64,000 nucleotides of DNA from Capsicum annuum. Lineage: Eukaryota > Streptophyta > Magnoliopsida > Solanales > Solanaceae. This document shows positions 21,200 to 34,141 of this stretch, in pieces. The stretch's first letter is position 1. Each line of letters begins with the position of its first letter. The translations under genes were made by a program, and so were the position numbers. The stretch is taken from contig NC_061118.1 of the NCBI RefSeq assembly GCF_002878395.1, forward strand, positions 91,601,875 to 91,665,874. The letters are read 5' to 3'. The notes under the pieces are model-generated. The model ran no database searches and was not told the origin of the DNA. It saw nothing but the letters and a program-made list of their open reading frames with translations.

Positions 21200-23547
21200 T
21201 AGAGAGATATCTTGTGTAAGTTCTTGTGAGTAAATTCCTAGCTCAATTTTAAATTATTTCCTACCAACTTTATCATCTAAATTTTCTAAATAAATGATTT
21301 TGAAATAATTTTCGGGGTTTTCCCCCAAATTAAAAATTTTGTATTTCATTGATTGATGAGCTTGGATTCTTACTCGTTTTGTTTAGATTTTCACCCATAG
21401 AGTCCTTTTCACTTAAGGATTATGCTTTTCAAGTAAGATTTCATTTTTACCCTTTTTGATTTTCAATGAATTTTTTGAGTTTTTACTAGTAAAGCTTGAA
21501 AATGGTTTTTCTTGGATTTGGGTCACATTTTTAACTCTTTTTTAATTGAGGTTTCTATTGTAGATTCCTACAACGTTGCGAACTGTGTTTCTAGAATAAA
21601 ATCTCAATTTTACCCCTTTTATTTTTAAATCCATTTTTAAGGTCCATTTTAGACCCATCTTAAGTATAGTACATATGGATTCATTTGATTTCTATTTATG
21701 TGTTGATTTTTATATTTGATTAGATTGGTCATTTTTGGAGATGATTTGAGGAAGTCAAGCATTCGGTTGAGGCTTTAGATGGTGTTCGGGTTATGGATCT
21801 TTAGTTTAGAAAAGTTGGGATTTTGCTTGACTTTCTTTCTAAAGTGTTTTAGTATTGTATGTACGTTTGTTTGTATATTGTGATTCATTTTAGATTGGGG
21901 ATTCCACTTAGATAAAATTTTTGCTCCGTGGGTGTCAAAGTCTTGTGATGAAGTGTAGCCAAACTATTGCCTAGAATATAGTGATTTGAATAATTAATAT
22001 AGGGTGCTTATTTTTAGAGATTGAATATTGTTAGCTGACTTTATTTTGGTGATTATGGTTTAGTTCCTTGTAGGAGGTAATTATGTTATTATCTTCATTA
22101 TTGATGGAATGATTGAGCCTTTAGAGAATACCTAGATTATGGATATACTTATAATAGAGGATGAGACTTTATGGATACACCAAACTAGGTTTGGGTAGTT
22201 TTGTGTTTATTTGGATTTTTTTTTATGTTTCCCATATGGGGCTTATGTATGAATATTTATAGACTTGAGTAATTATTTGTGATTGTGTACCTGAGTGGGG
22301 CTTATATGCATATTATTTTTTAAATTGAGTGAATATATTATTATGATTCTTGAGTAGGGGCTTAACTTGATGTTATTGGTCATGTTTATGAATTAAATGC
22401 CTTATTTATTATTATGTCACCCAAGTGGGAGCTTGACTTATCATTATAATACTTATATGTGCATTAAAATGCCTTATCTATCATTATGTTGCTTGAGGGA
22501 TAGCTTTACTTGACATCTAGGTCTTACTTGAATTATAATTGCATTGTATTACATCATTTGCATGGCTTTATCATCATTTGTATGGTTTGATACGGTGCTA
22601 GTATTTACTCTTATATTTCTATATTAGGAATTTGTTTGTGATATTGTCTTTGAGCATTCATTTCACATCCTTGCATAATCTTATATCATCATATACTAAT
22701 GTGGAGGTTGGAATTTTATGAGACGTGGGCTATGGCTGAGGCTTGCTAGGAGAGATAAATGTATAGCCCCTATTGGTACTATGAGATACACTCTTATATA
22801 TGTATGCTCTATTCTGATTTTTATCCCATATTACTTGGTTGATTATAACTGATTGAGGTTGTTATATTATGCTAGTGAGTCTTGTTCATAAATAGCATTC
22901 CTTATTCTATTAATTTTAGAATAAATAGCATTGACTCACCTAGGTTATCGTTCCTACCCTATTTTTGGTGGATTAGTTGACCAATGTATTAGGTTACCCC
23001 TTTAGAAATAAATAATGTAATTGAGGGATATAGATTATTTGGGGAACCTTGGGTAGTTGGGGTGGTGGTTATCACCATTGCTTGGGATTATGGTCGGTTA
23101 TTTATGATGCTTGCTGAGTATAAGTGGTTTCATACTAACCCCTGCTTCTCTTCCCTTTTTTCTTTGTTTTGTACCCCATGCTAGTTTTGAACCTAGTAGT
23201 AGCTTTTAAATTATTTTTTCCAACATTGGTGTTGCAGAGATCGAGATAGTGCTGGCAGACTCCAAGTTTATATATATCTCTATTTATTTATCTTATGCTT
23301 ACCCGTATTTATGATACTATAGCTATTGTTACAATTCTATAATTTGAGGCTTGTATTGATAAAAGCCAGACCAATAATGTATCTTCGAAACTCGTGTATT
23401 ATATTTATATACACACACATATATTTGGGATTTCTCATTTTTCTGCTTCTGCTTTCTTATCCTTAATCGTATTCTTTGGGATACATTAGGATTACTTGTA
23501 CGGTAGGTTTGACAAGTTCCATCATGTACCTATTTTGTGTCGTGACA
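21200..23547 (+). mobile_element. Probable solo LTR, right part
   Basis: Continues 791-1429 after the Athila insertion and ends GTGTCGTGACA. Within it, 22230-22520 is a degenerate repeat of GAGTGGGGCTTA-like units. A short TATATACACACACATATAT tract lies near 23408. No coding region is seen. Confidence 0.5.
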
Positions 23548-26180
23548 TGTACTAAGTTCATACAATACCCCTTGCACAAAGTTAAGTTAAAAGTATTCTT
23601 GTTGATTTAGTTTAGGTCTAAATTTAAACTATGGCCAACTTCAAATGAGCACTCCTTCTAGAATATAATAAAATAAGAACTCCTCCTAGAATATAAGGAG
23701 TTAGGGGTCCTAATACCCGCCAAATTAAATATCTCTAAGTCTTTTTTCCAATGCAATCTACCATTTGCCAATCTACTTTTTGAGTAAAATGTTATGACCT
23801 TTTTAACAAAAAATATCTGTGCTAAAAAGCTGAGCATGTTGTAGTAGTTCAAGTCATTATAATGGTGTTGCTATAACGGGTTAGTTTTTTACAGCGTTAT
23901 GCATAATTGTTTATAACCCATTTTGATAGGTTTCAGTCCCCAAACTCTAAAATTTCATTCCTACGCCCTAGAGGGACAATTTTCTCTTGGTATGGGTGAA
24001 AATTCCTCAATAAGGTAAGTTTTTTCATTTTTTTAATTCCTTAACATCAATATCCTAGAATCATTAGATCAACTTTTAACATGAAATTCTTGAGGATTTG
24101 AATCCTAAGCTCATGATATAGGTTAAAACTTAAAGGTTAGGTTTATATCACCTGGAATCATTCTAATTAACAATCCCCAGCCTGAATTATTGATTATAAA
24201 GCATGTAAATTTATAATTAGGGACTTTTAATTCTATGAAGGTGGAACCTTTAGCCTAAAAACTCCATTAATAGAGTTTGGTTGAGCTTGAAGAAACTATT
24301 TTGATGACTAATTGACTCTTGGGTAAGGTTATAGGCCATGAAAAGGAGTATAAGTAGTGTGTTTGAATCTTTAAGGTAATTTTTTGAAGAGTAATTTATT
24401 AATTAATTTTATAAGTATTGTTTTTTAGATGATTAGCCTTCAAAAATGTGAAAAAGAAGGAGGATCAACAACATCATAGATACTTGTTGCAGAAGCTTAG
24501 TGCCCAAGTAGGTTATGACTTATGAGTAGTATACTGTGGTTAGTAATTGAATCTATAATGTAGATTTAATGGGAGAAGTCATGCTTAGGCTTGTGGGCAG
24601 GGAGTTTGGGTGGAGAAAGCATGAATTTAATATAATAAGGACCTAATTGTATGTTTATATGTTAATATATAAGTCCTTGAGGGATGTTTTATGTTTGTAT
24701 AAATCTATGGTGGATTGTAATATGAATCATGTAATTATAGAAAACAATGAGATAGTGTTAGCTCATAATCTAGTTATTTAGCCTATTTACCATAAGTGGG
24801 TGAACTTGGTATTATGTGTCATTGTAATATGGGATAATCTTACTTATGGTTAGTAACAAGGACTGATTATGGTATAGGAAGGAGGTGACTTAACTTAGAA
24901 TCCTAAAGTCAAGTTAGGCTAAGGGTTGGAAGTAAGAAGTATAAAGGTGTACACCTAAAACTATATTGTAAGTTGAATAAATTTGAATTATTGGCTAAGT
25001 GAGTAGGTCTTAACCTTGTAATGACTTGAATGTAAGTATTTCTAGATAATAGTGGATCCATAGTTTTGGTATGAATAAAGGAGGATTGGATGAATGTATT
25101 ACTAGATTTTAAATCCATTTAGTTAAGTATGCACTTCTAAATTAAATACTTGAATTTAATGATGTTGTTTGATAATGCTTACTTAAATAAGTCGTGGATT
25201 GGGCTTTGGCATATTGTAATTTATGAAACAAGTGAATAATATCTATTGTGATTTTGTGTGTTAAAGAATGATTATTGCTTATATGGAATGAGTAGCTTGA
25301 GTTGACCAAGTGTTTGGGTGGTTTCCTATTGTTGCAATGAATACTTTATGAAGGAATATGCTAACTGATATTCTAAGTGTAATCGCATTCAATGAATTTA
25401 TATGTAAAGCTTGTTAAAAATGTTAGTTGTTATCATTATTTTTATTATTGCTATAATAATATATCATTTATTATTTTGGAATGTATCGATATTTGGACAT
25501 ATTCATGAGATTGGTTGATATGATTTATTGGTTGGATCGAGTACCACATTTGTACAATACATGGATAAGAGTTGTCCCCTGTAGGTTTTGACTAGTGCAA
25601 AACCATAAGGCCCTTAGAATGTATGTACAAGGTATGTATTAGTGTGACGGTTCCCTGAGTGGACCAGGTATATGATTATTGTTATTATTGTTGTTTGTAT
25701 TAATTCCATGAGTGGACCAAGTTATATAATGGTTGTTGTTATGGGTTCCATAAGTGAATCAAATTATGATGTTGCTTGGTATATATATGATTCTTGTGTG
25801 GTTTGGATACTTGTCATATATTTTGGGATTTTTATTGTTAAAGTAATGGTTTGTTGACTTGTACATGGTTAGGGTTGTTAACTTGGTCATGGTCTAACTT
25901 GACTTGTATTTGTCTAAAGTTGTAGATTTTGTTAAAAGGGTTAAGTGGTTAAGTGTCATAAGCTTGAGGTACTTATCATAATATGTGTTTATAGTTATAT
26001 TCTATACAAGGTGATGATTATTGATTCTTATTTACCATTGAGGCATAAATGAAATAGATTGACTTAATAATTATTGGGGTTAAACTCAGAGAGTTAGGAT
26101 GGATGACGCTTGACGTGAAGGTGATGAACAATCAATAAGAATAAGAATGGGAGTACTCTTAGGTAACACAAGTGTATAAT
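23548..26180. other. AT-rich DNA without recognised features
   Basis: No LTR end, coding region or RNA gene could be supported. Three degenerate units containing CCATGAGTGGACCAAG or variants lie at 25650-25770, similar in style to repeats inside large Gypsy LTRs. The stretch may be an old LTR fragment, but I cannot show it. The short ORFs here have no recognisable protein features. Confidence 0.4.
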
Positions 26181-28553
26181 TGAAACACCCTAGGTTTTGG
26201 TCCTTAGAAATTTCTAGAGTTTGAGATTTCTGATCATCATACGACTCAGTATTACTTGTCGTATGATATGGGTATGCTTTAGGCTTCCTGTTTGTATGTT
26301 ACTCAGTGTAGTTTTGGTTGTTTTCTGTCCAAGGTACGATAATACTCCATACGAGTTATATGTCATTATACAAGAAGTATAGTGCCAAACCGTATGTTTC
26401 TCATTATCTAGCCTTAATATTCTGCTTAGGGTATGACTTAAGGGGAACTATTTGTATGGTAGAGTACGATTTAGGCTAAGGAGTCATGTTGGACAGCATG
26501 TGATGTCCAACATTCTGATCAAGGTACTAGTGGAAGGTACCACTCGTATTTTGTGGGTACGAGTGAGGGGTCTAAACCTTACCCACCTATGGAAGTTTTT
26601 ACAGTTTATGTAGGGGTATTCTGGACATATCCCTTCTTAATTTATCTTGACCCCGTTACTTAAAACACTCTTGAAACTTTATTAACCTACTATTCCCAAA
26701 TCAAACACTCTTAAATCTCTCTCAAGATCTTGGTTCAAAAAGAGGATAGGATTTCTTCAAGGTGGTTGAGTAAGGCTCTCAAGGGTGGTTTCTCTTTATC
26801 TTCTTTGGTATCTAACGTATGTTACTCTTCCCTCATTGTTAGTTCAAACTAGAAGCATGTTATTACTTAATGGGTTTTATGGAATTATTGTGGGTTTTTG
26901 TTGGTTTTGAAATATGTGTTGGGGGTTTTGGTTACTAATGGTTGGATTATGTTTTTCCATGTCCTATTTATGGTTTTTCATGTTTGGTTTCATGGAAATA
27001 GTTAATTGATTCTTGGCATTGGTTTTGGAAACTATATGCCTTTAAAATGTTTGTTAAAATGTCAATGAGAATGTTTTTTCTTCACATAGTTTGACTTTTA
27101 TTGAAAACCTTGCATTGGATAATATGGTAATGGAACCCTGAATGGTTTGATTGAATTAGATGATTTGGAAAGGCCTTGGTGGCCATGGTTTTGATTGATT
27201 GAAAATCCTATGGGGTACATGGGAATCCCCTAAGGCTTAGCTAATGACATTGCTTCCAAGCTATAGTCGGTGTGATAATACCGCTTCATAATGCCTTGGT
27301 AATAAACTATAGAATTGGTCATTTGGTTGTATGCTAATGGTTTATATCGGGAAATAATGGCGGGTTATGATAGCTAGCCATGAAGGTGTGAGTCTAATGG
27401 ACGGACACTAGAAACTCATGTTTACCGACATAAGGGTTGGTCATGGTGACTATATACTTATGGGGTACACGGTAATCCCCTAAGTTTATACTTGTATATA
27501 TGTATCATAGAGGGCGAAGGGTACACAGAAATCCTCATCCCCTATGAAATCTCTGATTCGTGCGTCAACACGCACTGGGGCCCATTCAGGGGATAACACT
27601 GGACCCATATAACCCGTGTGTGATTTTAGGATGGTCAAGCTACACTGTTTAGGTTAAGGTTTTAAATGCATCCCCAAACCTAGTTCCCTTTCTCGGCATA
27701 CTATATATATATGTATAAATGTGTTTGTATTTGGATATTTACATTGGTTTTGAATAATGGCATTAGTTTATCCTTATTCCTGAGTACATTCCTTCCAAGT
27801 GATGTCCTTTGGTGCCGGCAACCTTTTGTAGGCTAATGAATTAGTTAGTCAGATACTAGAAGGAAAATTTACTATATAAAGAAGGTAGGGACAGATGATT
27901 GTGTCGCTCATAAAGAATTGAAAGCAAACCCACTAAAATATTTACGTGTAATAGTGTGGTGAGTTTTTACATATATTTTTTTTTGTATATATTGATTTCC
28001 AAACTTGTGGGTGTGTTTATAAAGTAAGTAATTATGCAATTATTTTACCCGCTAACCCATCTTCGAGCATTGTATCACCACGTGATGTAGGAACCGACCA
28101 TACTATTCTTCCTGCTCAGTGATCTTGGATTCAGGAACAGTTGTGTGTTGGTTTGAAGTGGTGAGATTCCATACTCCGAAGGACCCTATTTCATGTTCTG
28201 TACCTTTCTTTACACTTTTGGTCATTTCTTGGATGTTGGTTTTGGCTATGGTCGGGGGAATGTCTGGATCAAATGTTCTTTATTTACGGTTAGAGGCTTT
28301 GTGTGACTACTATGGGCATGGGAGGCGTCGTTATTGGTGTCAGCCTTGGCATTGGTATTACTCTGACACCAGTTGGATAGGTTTATAGACTTTAATTTTT
28401 GTATTTGATTTATGATTGTTCTATCTTGTTATATGTTTGAAATTCATTCGACATAGGGTGTAGGGTGGTTGTGGTTTGGTATTTGGGGTAGTCTCCGGTC
28501 CTAGTTGGGCTTGAGGCACCTGACATGACTAGGCCCTGGTTTGAGTCATGTCA
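26181..28553 (+). mobile_element. 5' LTR of E0
   Basis: Begins TGAAACACCCTAGGTTTTGG and ends GAGTCATGTCA, directly before the primer site. The first 400 bases hold many copies of CATACGAG, TCGTATG and GTACGAGT, partly facing each other (26235-26575). Two related blocks in the downstream half share GGGGTACAnGGnAATCCCCTAAG (near 27213 and 27460). The ORF at 28119-28388 lies inside the LTR and is not a gene. Confidence 0.75.
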
Positions 28554-28556
28554 GAT

Positions 28557-28569
28557 TGGTATTAGAGCC
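28557..28569 (+). other. Primer-binding site of E0, initiator tRNA-Met type
   Basis: TGGTATTAGAGCC differs by one base from TGGTATCAGAGCC, the usual complement of initiator tRNA-Met. Confidence 0.9.
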
Positions 28570-28799
28570 CTAGGTTTATGGTCACTTGGGAGTCCATAAA
28601 GTCCTGTCGAGTAAAGTCTCTTTTAAGGGTGTGTAGCGCGCCACACTCATAAATGGGAGGCTACGAGGAATTTAGGACTATTTCTTTTTCTTGTGTTCTT
28701 TTTTCAAGCTGTAAGGTCTAAGGTCCTAAATTCTCCTCTAATTCTTATTTGTTTGCTTTTTAAATCATTCCTCCTCGATGATTTGGAGCTCACAAAAAC

Positions 28800-29195
28800 T
28801 CCAATGTTCCAACTAAGGACAATGGTTATGGGACCCGCTCTACTTATAGGGTCTATACCCAGTCTAGAGGTTTAATTCTGGATCGTTCTAGAGTTCCAAT
28901 AGTTCCCTCTAGTCCATCTCAAAGTCCTCAGGCTGAAGTAACGAATATTGAGTTTTGTCATTCCATTCATATGCTGGCATAGTTGGTAGCTTCTCAATCT
29001 GAGTGTGGTGTTCCTGTTAATCCATCTTTTGAGGCCACAAAGGTTGGCCAGTTTATGAGGTTAAACCCTTCGATCTTTACTGATGTTAAGATGGAGTAGG
29101 ATCCTCAAGGTTTTCTAGATGAGATAGAAAAGATCTTTCATGTTATGCATTCCAAGAATATGGAGGGTGTGGAGTTTGCCACCTATCAGCTGAAG
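28800..29195 (+). pseudogene. gag: E0 gag, N-terminal part, truncated by E1
   Basis: The frame reads SNVPTKDNGYGTR near 28800. Further on it reads FMRLNPSIFTDV and DPQGFLDEIEKIFHVM, which match the start of the capsid domain of Solanaceae chromovirus gag. It stops at ATYQLK (29195), where E1's LTR begins. Two TAG stops lie at positions where relatives have other residues (near 28979 and 29097). The true start was not determined. Confidence 0.8.
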
Positions 29196-31845
29196 TGTAA
29201 CGACCCGAAATCACCTCCCGAGACGTCACACGGTGCTTAAGGCTACAAGTAGCCCTAAGCTAACCCTTTGAGCCTGTCACTACTCATAATAACTCATTTT
29301 AAGAAGTATACAAAACACTGGCACTGTCATATCAAATAAAAGGAAATGTGATGATAATACTCGGTCCAAACGACCACAATACGGGAAATCTCAACACAAC
29401 CACAATACGGGAAATCTCAACACAACCACAAGGCTGATAACTAGTCTGACAAAGCTTCTACTACTCCATGAACTAGAGAGCCATTGGGACAGGTCCCCAA
29501 CTGACTCAAACTGAACTGGAAATAATAACATAACTATTAAAATACTGAGATGTTTGAAGAAAGTTCCTAGAAGCATGGGGACTCACCACTGAATACAAGT
29601 AGATAAGGTACTCAGAAATTATTGCTGAGGCTGGGACTGAGCAGCTGAACCTACATTATAAGCCAATGTAGCATATAAATGTATATATGGATCAGCACTT
29701 GGGAATGTACTGAGTATATCGGGGGTGTATGCATTTACATAAAACAACATCAATACTCTTTAATCAAATCATGCATGCAAATAGGAATGACTCACATGGC
29801 TTGAATAAGTCTTAAATGTAAAGCTCATAAATCATGTAGAATGAAGCATGTAACACAAATCTCGTGAGTCATTATACTTTGGCTTTAAAATATGTGCTCT
29901 CCTCTTATTCTCATTACTCATAGGTTGAAGGAAGCTTTAAACAATACTTTCAACTCATGCTTATATCATGGAGAGTAAAACTTCTTTATTGCTCAAGAAC
30001 TTATAACTTTTTGAACTCAAACACTGGGAATTCAGAATCATATAACTTTGGTTTAAAAATCAGTGATGAACTCGTGTTAGTAGAGAAAACTACTTCCTTC
30101 TTTGGAAAATACTCAAAAGTAATTCATTCATTTTAGAAAAATATCTCATCTCAAAGCTTTAGGGAAAATATTCTATCTCAACGAAAAATACTTTATTTTT
30201 AGGGAGCTTCTCTTAACCGACATAAACCATGCAAGATACATGGAGTCCAAAATCTTGTCCTCCTAAGGAAGGAACCTCACATTAGGGAGAGGCGTCATAA
30301 TCTTTCCACGGAGTATAACCTCAACTCAGTGATTACTTATCTCGGCCTCGGGCCCAATCATCTTGGCCTCAGGTCTAAAATCTCAAACTTACGGTGCCAC
30401 GTAGTTCTGGGGTAAGAAACTGTGGTAACTTACCTAAATCAGTGCTAAATACTACCCCCTTTAGTTTATCTCTCTCATCTCATGGAAATCCAATTTCAAA
30501 ATAATCTCATGGTTCATAAGAACCCAACAATCAAATCTGTAATCTCATATGGTAGAGTGAATTTCAAAACTCTATGACCATAAATACTCAAATCATGGGT
30601 GCTTATAGCACATTAGTTCATAAAATTTCAAGTATCAAGTAGGGCTTAATGACCCATAAATTAATCTCAAGTTAAAACTCATCATAATGCATAATAGATA
30701 GTATATAGATTCATAGTTCATGTAGAAATCTGGAAGTTATAGCAATTTGTTTCAAAATATCAACATACCCATATACTTCAATTTATAGAACATTCAAACT
30801 CTTAAATTCTCAAGGACTAACAACATACGGTATAAACCCCGCTTCAGTTTCTTAAGAAAACATGTAAAATTATACTATTTGACTTGCAATTCATGGGAAC
30901 CATCAAGATATTGCAATTAATAACAATGGGTGAAAAACCCTAATTTAATATCATGTAAAATCTCATAGATTGCAGAAAATTATAGTTTAAATAAGACTTT
31001 GGGCACTAGGGTGAAAGGATTACCCTTGTTCAAAACCCCACATACCTTAGATTATGAAATTTGATGAACAAGCTTGCTTCAAACGCTTCTTCTTCCTCTT
31101 GAGAGAGAGTTCTTGCAACCCTTGAACTTGGGGAACTCAAATATCAACTCAATTTGTAGAATCTATGATGATTTCTTGGATTTCATGGAGAAGGATTTTA
31201 GATTTGATCTTAAGGGAGAAACCCTAACTCTCTTGTTTTTTGGATGATGAATAAAGCCATTTGCTTCGTTTGGAATATATCTGGTTGATATAAGAGTGGA
31301 AAAGATTGAAAAGCCCTTTTTAAAATGAGTTAAAAATACTGAACGAGGGCTGTGATGGTTGAAACGATGGTCCGTCTCTAATCTTATGGTCCATCAGATC
31401 GTTCGCTGCATGTCGGTCAGAAAAAGAACACACTGCCTTGGTGTTACGGTCGAAGCGACGGTCCGTCGTAGACTTGATGGTCCGTCTTCCTGGCCATCGC
31501 ACTTAGGCTAGGAAAGGGATTAACTGCCTTGGTTGTGATGATCCGAGTGACAGTCCGTCGCAAACTTGACGGTCTGTCCGATCGTTCGTCGCTCCTGGGA
31601 GGTTCCGACAACTCTCAGTAAAACGACCATAACTTCTCTCCCCGATACTGGATTTCGACAAAATTGGTATTGTTGGAAAGCCAATTCAATTCTCTATATG
31701 AAAAAAAGTAAAATTTAAGAAAATTCAATATGGTTTAAACAACAATCATTTGGGAAGTCAGTTCTCAATCTTTTAGGGCCGGCATTATACTTCACTTGAC
31801 ACGCTCTAAGGCCCGGACTACGAGGGAACTTTGTGGGGTCTTACA
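29196..31845 (-). mobile_element. 3' LTR of E1
   Basis: 2650 bp. On the plus strand it runs from TGTAACGACCCGAAATC to GGGGTCTTACA; on the minus strand it starts TGTAAGACCCC. Three repeat units with GACGGTCCGTC-type palindromes lie at 31345-31595. A TATA-like TTATAT lies near 31290, on the promoter-proximal side of those units. The short ORF at 31320-31502 is inside this LTR. Confidence 0.9.
31345..31595 (-). repeat. Palindromic modules of about 92 bp in the E1 LTR
   Basis: CGATGGTCCGTC (31365), CGACGGTCCGTC (31456) and TGACAGTCCGTC (31548) are spaced 91 and 92 bp. Each is followed by a second half such as CTTGATGGTCCGTC or CTTGACGGTCTGTC. GACGGWCCGTC is itself a palindrome. Confidence 0.85.
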
Positions 31846-31860
31846 ATATCTCCCTCTTTA
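31846..31860 (-). other. Polypurine tract of E1
   Basis: On the minus strand AAAGAGGGAGATAT directly precedes the LTR start. E2 and E3 have AAGGGGGAGATAT at the same place. Confidence 0.9.
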
Positions 31861-32089
31861 GAAACATTCATCCTTGAATGTCGCTAGTTAGACTAGGAAC
31901 ACAGGAAAACAGAGTACACATAGCTGAAGCAATTTGCTAAACTGCTCAAAATCTCTCTAAATTCTTAAATACCTCAGAAATTGCAAGAACTCATGCAAGA
32001 ATAGATATATAGCTGAACTTTAGATTTAGAAGGGCGGAAGTAAGGAAGAATTATACCTTCATCTTGATTGATATGAAGTAACGGAAAAG

Positions 32090-32570
32090 AGGTGCAGGTA
32101 CTTGGTTCCCATGTCTGCTTCTGCCTCCTAAGTAGCGCCCTCAACTGACTGGTTCCGCCACAACACTTGGACCAAGGGAACCTCTTTGTTCCTCAGTCTA
32201 CGGATCTGAAAATCTAGGATATTAATGGGAATCTCATCAAATAAAAGACTGTTCTAAATATCAACACTCTCTGAAGGATCTACCATAACAGTATAACCAA
32301 TATGCTTCTTAAGCATGGAGACAGGAAAAATAGGATGAACGGCTGACAACTCCACAGGCAACTCAACCTCATAGGCTATTTTCCCAACTCGGATCAAAAC
32401 TCTATACGAGACAACATACGAGGACTAAGCTTTCCCTTTTTACCAAACCTCTTCACTCTTTTCATGGGTGAAATCTTCAATTACACCAAATCACCCACCT
32501 CAAACTTGAGAACTCTTCTCCTTACATCGGCATATGACTTTTGACGACTCTGAGTTGTCTTCAACCTTTT
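32090..32570 (-). pseudogene. pol: E1 integrase C-terminus and chromodomain remnant
   Basis: The minus strand, in shifting frames, reads MKRVKRFGKKGKLSPR near 32465 and a chromodomain tail at 32100-32160 (QSVEGAT, EAEADM). These are typical of the chromodomain that targets chromovirus integration. Several stops and at least one frameshift break it. The intact relative in this window is in E3 (45727-46149). Confidence 0.75.
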
Positions 32571-33668
32571 TCAAATCAACTTAACTTTCTCCATAGCTTT
32601 AAAAATTTTGTCAGGCCTAATCGCGGCAACTTCTCCCACTTCAAACCAACCTATGGGTGACCAATATCTTCTACCATAGAAGACCTCAAATGGTGCCATC
32701 TCGACGCTAGTATGGTAACTATTGTTATAGGTAAACTCTATCAATGGAAAATGCTCATCCCAACTACCTTTAAAATCAAGAGCACATGCTCGCAACATGT
32801 CTTTGAAGGTGTGAATGGTCCACTCAGCTTAACCATCTATCTTCGGATGAAAAACGGAACTCAGCAGAACTTGGGTCCCAAGACCCTACTAAAAAGCCCT
32901 CCAAAACTGAGAAGTAAATTGAGTATCCCTATCCGAAATAATAGACAAGGGATCTCCGTGCAGCCTAACTAACTCTCGGATAAAGAATCTAGCATAATCC
33001 TCCGCTGTATAAGATGTGTGCACAGGTAAGAAATGCACGGACTTAGTCAGCCTATCTACAACCACCCAAATAGAATCATGATGACGATGCGAAAGAGGAA
33101 ACCCAGTCACAAAATCCATATTCACCGCCTCCCACTTCCAAGTGGGTATACCAAACTCTTGCATTTCACCACTAGGTCTTTGGTGCTCTACCTTAACCTG
33201 TTGGCACATTGAACACTTTGCTACAAACCTAACTATATCCTTTTTCATACCATTCCACTAATAGATTTCCCGAAAGTCGCGGTACATCTTAGTAGTGCCG
33301 GGATGAATAGAATAACGCATGGTATGCGCTTCATCCATAATCCTCTGCCTCAGATCATCAACACACAGAATACACAACCTACCCAGCAATCTTAACACGC
33401 CTTCTCCCCTTTGGGAGAAAACCTCTACCTTTTGGTCCTTAACTGACTCCTTCAGTCTGACCAAACTAGGATCTCTATATTGCTTCTTCTTCACTTTCGA
33501 AACGAAAGAGGATTCATAACTAATTTGCACCAAAGTACTTCCCTCAGTGGAATCAAACAACCTAACACCCAATCTAGCCAGACAATGCACATCACAAGCT
33601 AACTCTTTCTTACCTTCCTTTACATGAGCAACACTACCCATAGACAATCTGCTAAGGGTATCTACCAC
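32571..33668 (-). pseudogene. pol: E1 RNase H tail and integrase (zinc region and core)
   Basis: The minus strand reads [11 protein letters not shown] at its start, then the integrase zinc region with HTMRYSIHPGTTKM and KCSMCQQVK. A single TAG lies between them, in a TGG position (REIY-stop-WNG). The core has VNMDFVTGF (first Asp) and IISDRDTQFTS (second Asp). About 90 bases between 32889 and 32798 contain a stop and hold the third acidic region. MLRACALDFKGSWDEHF and YGRRYWSPIGW complete the core. A few stops are the only damage. Confidence 0.88.
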
Positions 33669-34141
33669 AAGATTGGCCTTGCCTGGGTGCTACAACACAC
33701 TCATATCATAGTGTTTTAACAACTCTAACCACGTTCTCTGCCTAAGATTCAACTCCCTCTGAGTAAACACATACTGCAGGCTCTTATGATCAGTAAACAC
33801 ATCAACATGAACACCATAAAGATAGTATCTTCAGTTTTTCAAAGCAAAGACCACAACAGCTAACTCAAGATCATGGGTTGGGTAATTCTTCTCATGCGGA
33901 TTTAACTATCTAGATGCATAGGCTATAACCTTACCTCTTTGCATTAACATACAACCCAAACCAATTCTAGAGGCATCAAAATAACCACAAAACTATCTGT
34001 ACCATCAGCCAAAGTCAACACAGGGGCTGAAGTAAGTCGAGTCTTTAACTCCTAAAAAATCTTCTCACAGGAATTTGACCACTAGAACTTAACTTTCTTT
34101 TAGGTCAACCGAGTCATAGGAGATGCAATAAAAGAGAAACC
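33669..34141 (-). pseudogene. pol: E1 RNase H domain, degraded
   Basis: In the same place as the open RNase H of E2 (53433-54044), with clear base similarity throughout, but with several frameshifts and stops. No continuous frame longer than about 30 codons was seen. Confidence 0.75.

Larger units (their letters stand above)
26181..29195 (+). mobile_element. Chromovirus E0: 5' LTR, primer site and start of gag, interrupted
   Basis: This plus-strand Gypsy element is represented by its 5' end only. It has an LTR (26181-28553), a tRNA-Met-type primer site, and gag cut at 29195 by the LTR of E1. The rest of E0 is not in the window. The sequence before the LTR is ATAAT (26176-26180); its partner cannot be checked. 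Confidence 0.85.

Noticed and set aside
791..23547. A clean solo LTR with TSD around the Athila element
   Set aside because: The ends look right but the flanking five bases differ (CATAT and TGTAC), so it is kept only as probable.
28119..28388. 89-codon ORF with hydrophobic stretches
   Set aside because: Inside the E0 LTR, where no protein is expected.
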